From: Heracleum sosnowskyi
Taxonomy: Eukaryota > Streptophyta > Magnoliopsida > Apiales > Apiaceae
Direction of reading: 5' to 3'
Length of the DNA stretch: 64,000 nucleotides
NCBI GenBank assembly: GCA_030848705.1
Contig: JAUIZM010000013.1
Coordinates: forward strand, 806,001 to 870,000
The notes beneath the pieces are model-generated. The model ran no database searches. It was not told the origin of the DNA and saw only the letters and a list, made by a program, of their open reading frames with translations. A program made the translations under genes and the position numbers. This document shows, piece after piece, positions 33,610-45,268 of the stretch (positions are counted from its first letter, which is position 1; each line of letters starts with the position of its first letter).

Positions 33610-36492
33610 TCATCCAGTCGCAAGAACGGTGAACGTCGACTCACGGTTCACCGTATCACCAACATCATAATTCAGCCACTGACCATTAACCTTGAACGCT
33701 TCGTCCGGAAACTTATGGAAAATCTCTACTGCATCATGCGGAAATACTGATTTTACTGTGATAGGCTCCAACCACCTCGACTTACGCTTTCCTGGAAAAA
33801 ATCTGAAACGAGACTTGAAACGCATAACTGGCCAACCAGGTACAAATGAATGTTTCACCACCCCTCTTTCATGCCAGTCCTTAACCTTCTCCTTATATAG
33901 CCTGTTGCTCTCGTAGACTTTACCATACCTCAATTTATCCTGCAGTGGTTGGAGTTCAAGTGTAGGAGCTTCTTCCATAGATGGTTTAAGTCGCTCCTGA
34001 GAATTGTTCAGCTCTGCTAATCCAAGAGATTCGAATGGCGCATCAATTTTTCTTTTCCACGGAGGTGCATTCAACAACTGAAATTGCTCTTCTCTTTCTT
34101 CGTCTACGATATTAGAATCCCCTATCAAGACTCTCTCCATTGTATCTGACTTCAACGGTTGTTCAATCACTGTATTGACGACAGAATCGACCATCTCCAA
34201 TTTAAAGCACTCTTCTTCCTCAGTTGGAAATTTCATTGCCTTGAACACGTTAAAAGTGACCTTCTGATTTTGAACCCTCATTGTGAGCTCTCCTTTCTGC
34301 ACATCAATCAAAGTTCGTCCTGTAGCCAAGAACGGCCTTCCCAAGATAATAGGAATCTTCTTGTCTTCCTCAAAATCCAGAATAACAAAATCAGCAGGAA
34401 AGATAAGCTTATCCACCTTAACCAAGACATCTTCTACTATACCTCTAGGATATGTAATCGACCTGTCAGCCAGCTGTAAGGACATGTTTGTAGGTTTAGG
34501 CTCAGGAAGTCCAAGTTGCATGAAGACAGACAACGACATCAGATTAATACTGGCTCCCAAGTCACACAAGCACTTGTTGACAGATAGATTGTCGATGCTG
34601 CATGGTATGGTGAAACTTCCTGGATCCTTGAGTTTTGGAGGTAACTTTTGCTGTAGAATAGCACTGCACTCTTCAGTTAGAGCGACGGTCTCCAAATCCT
34701 CGAGCTTCAACTTCCGAGATAGAATACCTTTCATGAACTTTGCATAGCTCGGCATTTGTTCAAGAGCTTCTGCAAAAGGTATATTGATATGCAACTTCTT
34801 GAAAACCTCCAGAAACTTAGCAAACTGCTTATCCAACTTCTGCTTCTGAAGTCGTTTAGGGAATGGCGGAGGAGGATAGACCTCCTTGCTCTCTGTAGCT
34901 TGCTTTGGAATAGGTTTCTCAGAAGAATGGTCAACATCTTCCGCTTCGTTCACCCCCAAACTAGCTTTTTCAACTTTTTCTTCATTTTCTGGTAGAAGGG
35001 CAGGGGAGGGCGCGCTTGAGAGGGGGATGGCGCGCTCCACCTTCTGGCCATTTTTCAAAATTTCTTCTTTTTCATCCGTTTCTGTATTCTGATCATTCGT
35101 AACCTTTCCAGATCGCAAGGTAACTGCTTTGACATGTTCCTTGACCTCCCGTTTGCCTAGATTAGCTTCCGTATCACTAGGGAGAGTTCCCTGAGGTCTA
35201 TTCAACAATGCATTGGCAATCTGACCGATTTGATTCTCCAGAGTCTTGATGGAAACAGCTTGGCTCTTGCACATTAGACTCAATTCCTCCAATTCAGACT
35301 TTTCATTAGACGATTGACCAACATTGCCATGAGATGGTTGTTGAAACCCTGGCGGTTGATACGGTTGCCTTGGAGCATACTGTTGCTGAAAACCAGAAGA
35401 GTTAAATGGCTTAGCTCCAAACTGCTGACCTTGAAACTGCTGATACTGTTGTTGTGGTTGATTCTGACCAACTTGATTGTTACTCCAGCTGAAGTTAGGA
35501 TGGTTCCTGTTGTTGGGATGATAGGCATTAGGCACTAGCTGCTGTGATCTCTGAAAATTGCTCACGAACTGCGCCGATTCACTAGATATGGCACACTGAT
35601 TCGTGTCATGAGCACCTGCACATAGCTCACAAACACTAGCAATCTGCTGAACTCCATAGTCAGTCAGAGAATCTATCTTCATAGTCAGAGCCTTTAACTG
35701 AGCTGCTATAGCCGTAGCCGCATCCACTTCCAGAATTCCTGCCATCTTTCCTTGTGTTAATCTCTGAGTTGGATTCTGATATTCATTAGCAGCCATCATC
35801 TCAATAAGTTCATAAGCTTCATCGTAGCTCTTAGCCCACAGAGCTCCACCTGACGCCGCATCAAGCATTGGTCGAGATTGACCTCCCAGTCCATTATACA
35901 AGCAATTGATCACCATCCAATCAGGAATTCCATGATGAGGACACTTCCTAAGCATCTCCTTGTAACGCTCCCAAGTTTCACATAAAGTTTCTCCAGAATG
36001 CTGAGAAAACTGAGTAAGAGCATTCCTGATCGCAGCAGTTTTAGCCATGGGGAAGAATTTAGTAAGAAATTTTTGAGCAAGATCCTCCCATGTAGTAATA
36101 GAACCTGCTGGTAGAGAGTGCAACCAGCCCTTAGCCTTATCCCTCAGAGAAAATGGGAAAAGTCTCAGCTTCACGGCATCTTCCGACACTCCGTTGGTCT
36201 TGAAGGTGTCACAAATCTCGATGAAATCCCTAATATGCATATTAGGATCTTCCGTTGGAGCACCCCCAAACTGCACTGAATTCTGCACCATCTGAATCGT
36301 GCCAGGCTTGATTTCAAAGGTATTAGCTGCAATAGCCGGCCTGACAATACTCGACTGAATATCATTGATCTTTGGCTGAGAATAGTCCTTCAAAGCCTTA
36401 GCTGCAGGTGCTACTCCTTCTGGTACGTCTCCCATCTTTACTAACTTTAATCTTTCTTCTTCCAATTTACGAGTCTGAGAACGTGTTCGCAT
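33610..36492 (-). CDS. 960-codon Athila-like gag-protease ORF fused to an integrase C-terminal segment
   Basis: An uninterrupted ORF. Residues 60-240 hold the gag core (MHIRDFIEICDTFKTNGVSE, SITTWEDLAQKFLTKFFPM, CPHHG..DWM). A zinc-knuckle-like CELCAGAHDTNQC lies near 288. A Gln/Pro-rich linker (330-400) is followed by an aspartic protease with CDLGASINLM near 640 and PIILGRPFLATGR. Residues about 870-945 (FKSRFRFFPGKRKSRWLEPI, FKVNGQWLNY) match the C-terminal end of Athila integrase. The reverse transcriptase, RNase H and integrase core are missing, apparently by a clean in-frame deletion. It could make virus-like particle protein and protease but would need enzymes in trans, as in TR-GAG-type non-autonomous elements. 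The polyprotein acts in the cytoplasm. Confidence 0.85.
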   Translation of the reverse strand: MRTRSQTRKLEEERLKLVKMGDVPEGVAPAAKALKDYSQPKINDIQSSIVRPAIAANTFEIKPGTIQMVQNSVQFGGAPTEDPNMHIRDFIEICDTFKTNGVSEDAVKLRLFPFSLRDKAKGWLHSLPAGSITTWEDLAQKFLTKFFPMAKTAAIRNALTQFSQHSGETLCETWERYKEMLRKCPHHGIPDWMVINCLYNGLGGQSRPMLDAASGGALWAKSYDEAYELIEMMAANEYQNPTQRLTQGKMAGILEVDAATAIAAQLKALTMKIDSLTDYGVQQIASVCELCAGAHDTNQCAISSESAQFVSNFQRSQQLVPNAYHPNNRNHPNFSWSNNQVGQNQPQQQYQQFQGQQFGAKPFNSSGFQQQYAPRQPYQPPGFQQPSHGNVGQSSNEKSELEELSLMCKSQAVSIKTLENQIGQIANALLNRPQGTLPSDTEANLGKREVKEHVKAVTLRSGKVTNDQNTETDEKEEILKNGQKVERAIPLSSAPSPALLPENEEKVEKASLGVNEAEDVDHSSEKPIPKQATESKEVYPPPPFPKRLQKQKLDKQFAKFLEVFKKLHINIPFAEALEQMPSYAKFMKGILSRKLKLEDLETVALTEECSAILQQKLPPKLKDPGSFTIPCSIDNLSVNKCLCDLGASINLMSLSVFMQLGLPEPKPTNMSLQLADRSITYPRGIVEDVLVKVDKLIFPADFVILDFEEDKKIPIILGRPFLATGRTLIDVQKGELTMRVQNQKVTFNVFKAMKFPTEEEECFKLEMVDSVVNTVIEQPLKSDTMERVLIGDSNIVDEEREEQFQLLNAPPWKRKIDAPFESLGLAELNNSQERLKPSMEEAPTLELQPLQDKLRYGKVYESNRLYKEKVKDWHERGVVKHSFVPGWPVMRFKSRFRFFPGKRKSRWLEPITVKSVFPHDAVEIFHKFPDEAFKVNGQWLNYDVGDTVNRESTFTVLATG

Positions 36493-36599
36493 ACACGTTC
36501 AAGTACCTGAAACACACAGAACAAACAACTACAATCCGAGTCAGTGAACTCTAACGACCACTGATGACAAGCACATAAACTAAAATAAAACACCGATGA

Positions 36600-36617
36600 T
36601 CCCCGGCAGCGGCGCCA
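36600..36617 (-). other. Athila-type primer binding site (C1)
   Basis: TGGCGCCGCTGCCGGGGA on the minus strand, between the C1 5' LTR end (36624) and the gag start (36492). Complementary to tRNA-Asp. Confidence 0.75.
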
Positions 36618-36623
36618 AAAACT

Positions 36624-37972
36624 TGTTAGCACAAAATCACGCAAGCGCACGTGGTCACAAGTAATATACGAATAAGTCAAGTTCGTTCCCACAGAGATCT
36701 AATGAGGTGTTCAATTCAATTAATGTACCTATGCAACAATGTATGATTTTTATCCACTGCTTAGACAATTAACAATTTGGGTTTGATTATCTAAAATTAA
36801 CTAGAGAACAAATTATTAAACTAAGAATTAACTAACTAAGAGGATTAAAATCGATTTATGTATATGAGAATAAAACATGGGATCCTAACTTCATTAAGTA
36901 CTTCATCTAGAGTCTTTTGTCTTTAATCAATGCATGTGACGGTTGTGATAACTAATCGGATAACACGAAATAAGTACACGCTACCTTTCAGTATACGTAT
37001 ACCAAACCACTCAAACATCCTCAAAAGAGATAGAAGTTGGGCAGACACCAATTATGCTTAGACCCTATATGTCTATAAGATTTGAAAACATAACGGTTTA
37101 ACGAGCAAGTTATCCATTCAGATTACATAGGGCAGGTAAGATGGTTAAAATCACCTACGAATCATGCATGACAAACATACATAAACCTATGCTAGCATGG
37201 CAAGTTCTAAACCTCTATATCCACTTTCGCATTCAATAGATATTAACAAACAATCTTAGATGTTAGCTACGCATCCAAGAAGAATAAGCACAACCAAACT
37301 AGGATATCGATAATTCATCACACACATATCAATAAGGCAATCAACTACTAAATTCCATAAATAAATCCGCTAGGACCCCATGACAACGATTAGTTCATGA
37401 TCGAACTTCTCATCGTCACGGGGTTTGATGAAAGCATGATGAAAAACAAGAAATCAATGATGTAAATATGAATAAGAGTTAAAGGTTTAGAGGACAAATC
37501 TGGAAGCATCCAAAAGTTACACCAAAATTGAAGAATACAAGAAAAAACTATGTCTAGATCTCCTCGTAGTCACGTTCTTCGTTCTTGGCTCCTCGATCTT
37601 GTGCTCCAATATTGAATCTGATCTCTGGTGTGTTGTGATGTATTGTGATGTGTTGATTATGTCCCCCCAAGGTGTGTATTTATAGCTCCAAGTTGTCCCT
37701 CTTCCAAGCAATTGCCGTTTTTGAGTTAGAATAGAATTGCGGCAATTTCCATCTTTGAATGCAATAAGAATTGCATATTCCATGTTAACAACTGATTCTG
37801 GAAGTTTCTGGCCGCCCCAAGCAATTACCATAATGATTAGAAGTCGAATTTGTGAAAATTTCCTTATTAAAATCGAATTCTGGCAATTTCTGGCGATTCT
37901 GACTTCCTGGGCGGCCGCGCAGAATTCCAGTACAATTCCTGGGCGCCCGCGCAGAACCTTCTGCCTAGAATT
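36624..37972 (-). repeat. C1 5' LTR, truncated at its outer end
   Basis: Matches 30263-31610 closely (about 1% different by eye). On the minus strand it ends GTGCTAACA at 36624 but lacks its first 380 or so bases: it stops within TTCTGCCTAGAATT, where it is fused head-to-head to the C2 LTR. Contains an LTR TATA-like CTATAAATACACACC (minus, 37674-37688). Confidence 0.8.
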
Positions 37973-39274
37973 GTACTGGAATTCTGCGCGGCCGCCCAAG
38001 AAGTCAGAATCGCCAGAAATTTCCAGAATTCGATTTTAATAAGGAAATTTTCACAAATTCGACTTCTAATCATTATGGTAATTGCTCGGGGCGGCCAGAA
38101 ACTTCCAGAATCAGTTGTAAACATGGAATATGCAATCCTTATTGCATTCAAAGATGGAAATTGCCGTAATTCTATTCTAACTCAAAAACGGCAATTTCTT
38201 GGAAGAGGGACAACTTGGAGCTATAAATACACACCTTGGGGGGACATAATCACAATACATCACAACACACCAGAGATCAGATTCAATATTGGAGCACAAG
38301 ATCGAGGAGCCAAGAACGAAGAACGTGACTACGAGGAGATCTAGACATAGTTTTTTCTTGTATTCTTCAATTTTGGTGCAACTTTTGGATGCTTCCGGAT
38401 TTGTCCTCTAAACCTTTAACTCGTATTCATATTTACATCATTGATTTCTTGTTTTTCATCATGCTTTCATCAGAACCCACGATGATGAACGGTTCTATTA
38501 TGAACTAATCATTGTCGTGGGATTCTAACGGATTTATTTATGGATTTTAGTAGTTAATTGTTTTAAAGATGTGTGTGTGATGGCTAATTGATATCCTAGT
38601 TTGGTTGTGCTTATTCTTCTTGGATGCGTAGCTAACATCTAAGATTGTTTGTTAACCTCTATTGAATGCGAAAGTGGATATAGAGGTTTGGAACTTGCCA
38701 TGCTAGCATAGGTTTATGTATGTTTGTCATGCATGATTTGTAGGTGATTTTAACCATCTTACCTGCCCTATGTAATCTGAATGGATAACTTGCTCGTTAA
38801 ACCGTTATGTTTTCAAATCTTATAGACATATAGGGTCTAAGCATAATTGGTGTCTGCTTAACTTCTATCTATTTTGTGGATGTTTAAGTGGTTTGGTATA
38901 CGTATACTGAAAGGTAGCGTGTACTGATTTCGTGTTATCCGATTAGTTTTCACAACCGTCACATGCATTGATTAAAGACAAAAGACTCTGAATGAAGTAC
39001 TTAATGAAGTTAGGATCCCATGTTTTATTCTCATATACATAAATCGATTTTAATCCTCTTAGTTAGTTAATTCTTAGTTTAATAATTTGTTCTCTAGTTA
39101 ATTTTAGATAATCAAACCAAAATTGTTAATTGTCTTAGCAGTGGATAAAAATCATACATTGTTGCATAGGTACATTAATTGAATTGAACACCTCATTAGA
39201 TCTCTGTGGGAACGAACTTGACTTATTCGTATATTACTTGTGACCACGTGCGCTTGTGTGATTTTGTGCTAATA
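37968..39274 (+). repeat. C2 5' LTR, truncated at its outer end
   Basis: Matches 43956-45268 with few differences, but starts inside the LTR at GAATTGTACTGG. The end reads GCTAATA instead of GCTAACA. C1 and C2 LTRs differ more from each other (for example TTCATCAGAACCCACGATGA here versus the C1 version ending GTGACGATGAG). They are therefore two subfamilies, not one duplicated element. Confidence 0.8.
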
Positions 39275-39279
39275 AGTTT

Positions 39280-39298
39280 TTGGCGCCGCTGCCGGGGA
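39280..39298 (+). other. Athila-type primer binding site (C2)
   Basis: TTGGCGCCGCTGCCGGGGA just after the C2 LTR end; complementary to tRNA-Asp. Confidence 0.75.
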
Positions 39299-39405
39299 CC
39301 ATCGGTGTTTTATTTTAGTTTATGTGCTTGTCATCAGTGGTCGTTAGAGTTCACTGACTCGGATTGTAGTTGTTTGTTCTGTGTGTTTCAGGTACTTGAA
39401 CGTGT

Positions 39406-42158
39406 ATGCGAACACGTTCTCAGACTCGTAAATTGGAAGAAGAAAGATTAAAGTTAGTAAAGATGGGAGACGTTCCAGAAGGAGTAGCACCTGCAGCTAA
39501 GGCTTTGAAGGACTATTCTCAGCCAAAGATCAATGATATTCAGTCGAGTATTGTCAGGCCGGCTATTGCAGCTAATACCTTTGAAATCAAGCCTGGCACG
39601 ATTCAGATGGTGCAGAATTCAGTGCAGTTTGGGGGTGCTACAACGGAAGATCCTAATATGCATATTAGGGATTTCATCGAGATTTGCGACACCTTCAAGA
39701 CCAACGGAGTGTCGGAAGATGCCGTGAAGCTGAGACTTTTCCCATTTTCTCTGAGGGATAAGGCTAAGGGCTAGTTGCATTCTCTACCAGCAGGTTCTAT
39801 TACTACATGGGAGGATCTTGCTCAAAAATTTCTTACTAAATTCTTCCCCATGGCTAAAACTGCTGCGATCAGGAATGCTCTTACTCAGTTTTCTCAGCAT
39901 TCTGGAGAAACTTTATGTGAATCTTGGGAGAGATACAAGGAGATGCTTAGGAGATGTCCACATCATGGATTGCCCGACTGGATGGTGATTAATTGTTTTT
40001 ATAATGGTCTGGGAGCACAATCAAGACCAATGTTAGATGCAGCATCAGGTGGAGCTCTATGGGCTAAGAGCTACGAGGAAGCTTATGAGTTAATTGAGAT
40101 GATGGCTGCGAATGAATATCAGAATCCTACTCAGAGATTATCACAAGGCAAAGTAGCAGGAGTTCTTGAAGTTGATGCAGCTACAGCTATAGCAGCCCAG
40201 TTGAAGGCTTTGACAATGAAGGTGGATTCTTTGACGAATTATGGAGTTCAGCAGGTGGCTAGTGTTTGTGAGCTTTGTGCGGGCGCACATGAGACGAATA
40301 ATTGTGCCATATCTAGTGAGTCGGCGCAGTTTGTGAGAAACTTTCAGAGACCATCACAGCCAGTTCCAGCCACCTATCATCCCAATAGCCGGAATCATCC
40401 TAATTTTAGCTGGAGCGACAATCAACAATCTCAGCAGCCTTATCAGCCATTCCAAGGTCAGCAATTTGGAGCAAAGCCTTACAATCCTCAGAATTTTCAG
40501 CAGCAGCAAGGGCAGAATTTCAGCCACAGTATGCTCCTAGGAAACAATTTCAGCCACCAGGATTTCTGCAACAACCTCATGCTAGTGCGGGGCAGTATTT
40601 GAATGAAAAATATGAATTGGATGAGTTGAGAATGATAGTTAAAAGCCAGGCGGCATCGCTCAAGACTTTGGAGAATCAGATGGGGCAGTTGGCAAGTGCC
40701 TTACTCAGCAGAGCTCAGGGAACTCTTCCTAGCGATACGGAGCCTAATCCAGGAAAGATAGTTGTCCAAGAACATGTGAAAGCAGTTACCTTGAAATCGG
40801 GAAAGGTCACGGGGAATCAAAAATCAGCAGTTGAAGAAGAGGAAGAAATTCAGCAGCATCAGGTGGAACCTTCTAAGGAAAAGCCAATTTTTGATTTGGC
40901 AGCTAAGCAGTTGGACGGTGAGGCTGAAAAGAGCAAAAATTCTACTGACAAGTCTACTTCGGAGCAGACTATTTACCCACCTCCTCCATACCCAAAGAGG
41001 CTCCAGAAGAAGACTACAGAGAGTAACCAGATCTATCCTCCTCATCCATATCCAAAGAGGCTACAGAAGCAGAATCTTGACACAAAATTTGCCAAATTTC
41101 TCGAGGTTTTCAAGAAGTTACACATCAACATACCTTTTGCAGAAGCTCTTGAACAGATGTCGAGCTATGCTAAGTTCATGAAGGGTATTCTATCTCGGAA
41201 GTTGAAACTCGAGGATTTGGACACCGTTGCTTTGACAGAGGAGTGTAGTGCAGTTCTACAGCAGAAATTGCCACCGAAGCTTAAAGATCCGGGAAGTTTT
41301 ACCATACCTTGCACTATTGGCAATCAACTTTTCAGAAAATGCTTATGTGATTTGGGAGCTAGCATTAATCTAATGCCAATGTCTGTTTTTAAGCAACTTG
41401 GGTTGCCTGAGCCGAATCCAGTTAATATGACCTTACAGTTGGCTGATCGGTCGATCACATATCCAAGGGGTATAGTGGAGGATGTCTTGGTAAAGGTGGA
41501 TAAGCTGATTTTTCCTGCTGATTTTGTTATTCTTGACTTTGAGGAGGATAAGAAGATTCCTATCATCTTGGGAAGACCTTTTCTGGCTACTGGCCGAGCG
41601 TTGATCGATGTTCAGAAAGGAGAGCTCACAATGAGGGTGAGTAATCAAAAGGTCATCTTTAATGTGTTCAAGGCTATGAAATTTCCGATAGAGGAGGAAA
41701 AGTGTTTTAGCTTGAAGATGGTTGATACGGGTCAGAGAAAGGAGTTCGATCAGCTGTTGAGCAAAAATTCGGACATGCACAAGTTCGAGCATCACATCAG
41801 TGATTCCATTGACAATTCTTCCATTCGAGATCTTTCGAATGTCAAGCTTGGAAAACTTCCACCACATTTGAAGTATGTCCTTCTGAATGATGAGTTGGTG
41901 ATTTTTAAAGAGTGTGAAGATAATGTGTTGAGAAGGTGGAACAAGGATGATGAGGTAAAAGAGTGTTCTTATCAATCGACGAAGAAGCATAAACACCTTA
42001 GAGGTGTAAAGAAGAAAAAGAAAAAATCGATTGGTGGAAAAGTCAAGGTGAAGTTTGATTTGGAAAAGATGTGGGAAGAAAGCAAGAAGGTTATCAAACA
42101 ATGGGTGAATGGTCCTTCTGCTAAGGACAAGTCAAATGCGATCTTCGAGCCACCATGA
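39406..42158 (+). pseudogene. C2 gag-protease, broken by a stop and a frameshift
   Basis: Same architecture as the C1 ORF: gag core, zinc-knuckle-like CELCAGAHETNNC, Gln-rich linker, protease with CDLGASINLMPMSV and PIILGRPFLATGRA. The lesions are a TAG at 39772-39774 in place of Trp and a frameshift near 40520 in the Gln-rich linker; the rest continues in another frame from about 40530 to the stop at 42156-42158. The C-terminus differs from C1: it has KLPPHLKYVLLNDEL, the segment just before reverse transcriptase in Athila pol, then a Lys-rich tail (KKKKKKS). No RT, RNase H or integrase core follows. The deletion endpoints thus differ between C1 and C2. Confidence 0.8.
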
Positions 42159-43667
42159 TTTGATTCACATTTGTTCGGCTAAATGACATTAACGACAGCG
42201 CTTCGTGGGAGGCAACCCATGTGTTAGGTATGTTTCTACTATCTTTCTTATTACCTTCAATGAGGGCATTGAATATTCTAAGTTTGGGGGTGATTTGGGG
42301 ATAAGTAGTGTTCTGGTGTTATGTGTTCATGTAGGAAATCATATTTTGCATGTTTGTGGTAATTCATTCATGTTTTGTTCGTATTTTGCATGTTTGTTTC
42401 ATGTAGGACATTTTGTTTATGTTTTTATTATATGTGTCATTTTAGTTGCATGGCATGCATATTTCATGATCCCTTAGGACGAGCTATTTCTGTTTAGTAG
42501 GTTGATGTTGATTTGATTGTGGTAATCATAAATAGAGGGATGATTTAAGTTCTTATGAAATTGACATGCATGTTATGAAAACAAAATCTTTACACAATTC
42601 ATCGTTTGCTTTTGGGCTAGATTAGGGTCATGCCTGTTTGGATGTTTTGAGGCTTAATCATTTGTTTATAGTTAAAATGTTCTTTATTCCCTTGATGGCG
42701 TAGGAGCACCAAAGTATAAGTTTGGGGGAAAACAGGGATTTCATGCTAAGTGTTTTTAGTTGTGTTTAGTTGTTAATAAAGGCTAGGCGTCAAATGGCTA
42801 GTAGCCAGCTCATATTTTATGAGTAGTCTAGGATGAATGAGATGGAGCGAAACGCACTCATTCTTGTGTGAAAAAAAAAAGAGAAAAGAAAAAAAAATGA
42901 GTGTTTGTGAGAGTGTGAGTGTGTATAATTGACTAGGGTGAGCTCTTTAATACTCGAGTAATTAAGTCTGAGGGGTACTTGTACCTGGTAACCTAAAGCC
43001 CTTTGTGGTTTGGTATTGCCGACCTAACACTCGCTACATGGGTATTATTGTATAAGCCTTTTGGGGTCTCATCCATTGCACGGTCAAATAAACACGTGTG
43101 TTATGTTGTTTTGTTATGTGTTGTAGTTGTTAGTAATAAAGCATGAATTCCTGTCTAACTTAAATGATGATGGAGGTGTCTCTGAGTTATGAAGTGTCTA
43201 GCGTTCATTCTTTTTATAAACTAGTGATTGCCTTGACGAAGAATGGGTATGATTTTTGGTCTAGTGTTAGGAGTATATCTGATGAGTATCGCACACATCA
43301 CGTTTCCGTTCATGTATTGTTAGTATACGGGGATTTAGTCGAGCTCTGTTTGGAAGTTATTGCATGATTTGAGATGTTTGCTTATTTAATGGTTATGGTT
43401 AGTTTAAAGGGGATCTTTGCATTTTTTTTCATGTAGTTGCATTCATATAGTTTGCATTGTTAGTTGCATTGTTAGACGGATTTTGTGGGTACATTCGCTA
43501 TAGGCCCTCACGAGACCTTACTCGTCCACTAGGGCTGCCTAGGGGTTTAAAGGGCTTGTTGTATATGCCAAATGCAACCGTGATCACCTACGGAAGTGGT
43601 ACTAGTTAGTTGTATATAGTTATATTATTTATGCTTGAGGACAAACATCAGTTTAAGTTTGGGGGTG
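42159..43667 (+). other. Non-coding 3' region of C2 with polypurine tract
   Basis: Contains AGCGCTTCGTGGGAGGCAAC (42199-42218), a purine run with AAAAAAAAAGAGAAAAG (42872-42890), and the phrase GGCTAGGCGTCAAATGGCTA (42780). It ends with TTTAAGTTTGGGGGTG (43652-43667), the polypurine tract. The same blocks occur in C1's 31996-33609. No protein recognised. Confidence 0.65.
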
Positions 43668-45268
43668 TGATAAGTGGATTTTTAATCCACTTGGAACGCT
43701 TCATATCGGCTTAAATTGATGACTTGAACTCAAGTATGTGGTGTGTTTAATGTGTTTTCATTAAGTTTTGCAGAACCAAGAGTTGGAGGTTAATTTGATT
43801 AAAATTCGGATTTTCCGGGTAGGTTGCGCAGTCTTCACTGTTTTGGCCATATCTGGAGTTCTACAAGTCCGATTCTGACGATCTTACAGCTCACGCGAAG
43901 AGGACAACATTTTCTATAATTATAGGCAGAAGGTTCTGCGCGGGCGCCCAGGAATTGTACTGGAATTCTGCGCGGCCGCCCAGGAAGTCAGAATCGCCAG
44001 AAATTGCTAGAATTCGATTTTAATAAGGAAATTTTCACAAATTCGACTTCTAATCATTATGGTAATTGCTTGGGGCGGCCAGAAACTTCCAAAATCAGTT
44101 GTAAACATGGAATATGCAATTCTTATTGCATTCAAAGATGGAAATTGCCGTAATTCTATTCTAACTCAAAAACGGCAATTGCTTGGAAGAGGGACAACTT
44201 GGAGCTATAAATACACACCTTGGGGGGACATAATCACAATACATCACAATACATCACAACACACCAGAGATCAGATTCAATATTGGAGCACAAGATCGAG
44301 GAGCCAAGAACGAAGAACGTGACTACGAGGAGATCTAGACATAGTTTTTTCTTGTATTCTTCAATTTTGGTGCAACTTTTGGATGCTTCCAGATTTGTCC
44401 TCTAAACCTTTAACTCTTATTCATATTTACATCATTGATTTCTTGTTTTTCATCATGCTTTCATCAGAACCCACGATGATGAACGGTTATATTATGAACT
44501 AATCATTGTCGTGGGATTCTAACGGATTTATTTATGGATTTTAATAGTTAATTGTTTTAAAGATGTGTGTGTGATGGCTAATTGATATCCTAGTTTGGTT
44601 GTGCTTATTCTTCTGGGATGCGTAGCTAACATCTAAGATTGTTTGTTAATCTCTATTGAATGTGAAAGTGGATATAGAGGTTTGGAACTTGCCATGCTAG
44701 CATAGGTTTATGTATGTTTGTCATGCATGATTCGTAGGTGATTTTAACCATCTTACCTGCCCTATGTAATCTGAATGGATAACTTGCTCGTTAAACCGTT
44801 ATGTTTTCAAATCTTATAGACATATAGGGTCTAAGCATAATTGGTGTCTGCTTAACTTCTATCTATTTTGTGGATGTTTAAGTGGTTTGGTATACGTATA
44901 CTGAAAGGTAACGTGTACTGATTTCGTGTTATCCGATTAGTTTTCACAACCGTCACATGCATTGATTAAAGACAAAAGACTCTGAATGAAGTACTTAATG
45001 AAGTTAGGATCCCATGTTTTATTCTCATATACATAAATCGATTTTAATCCTCTTAGTTAGTTAATTCTTAGTTTAATAATTTGTTCTCTAGTTAATTTTA
45101 GATAATCAAACCAAAATTGTTAATTGTCTTAGCAGTGGATAAAAATCATACATTGTTGCATAGGTACATTAATTGAATTGAACACCTCATTAGATCTCTG
45201 TGGGAACGAACTTGACTTATTCGTATATTACTTGTGACCACGTGCGCTTGCGTGATTTTGTGCTAACA
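43668..45268 (+). repeat. C2 3' LTR
   Basis: Begins TGATAAGTGGATTTTTAATC after the polypurine tract and ends GTGCTAACA; 1601 bp, complete. The first 27 bases form a hairpin (AAGTGGATT/AATCCACTT). It joins directly to the protease end of the minus-strand element D at 45269. Confidence 0.85.

Noticed and set aside
41433..42101. 222-codon minus-strand ORF over C2 protease
   Set aside because: Antisense shadow of the gag-protease frame. Its composition follows the complement of that coding sequence.
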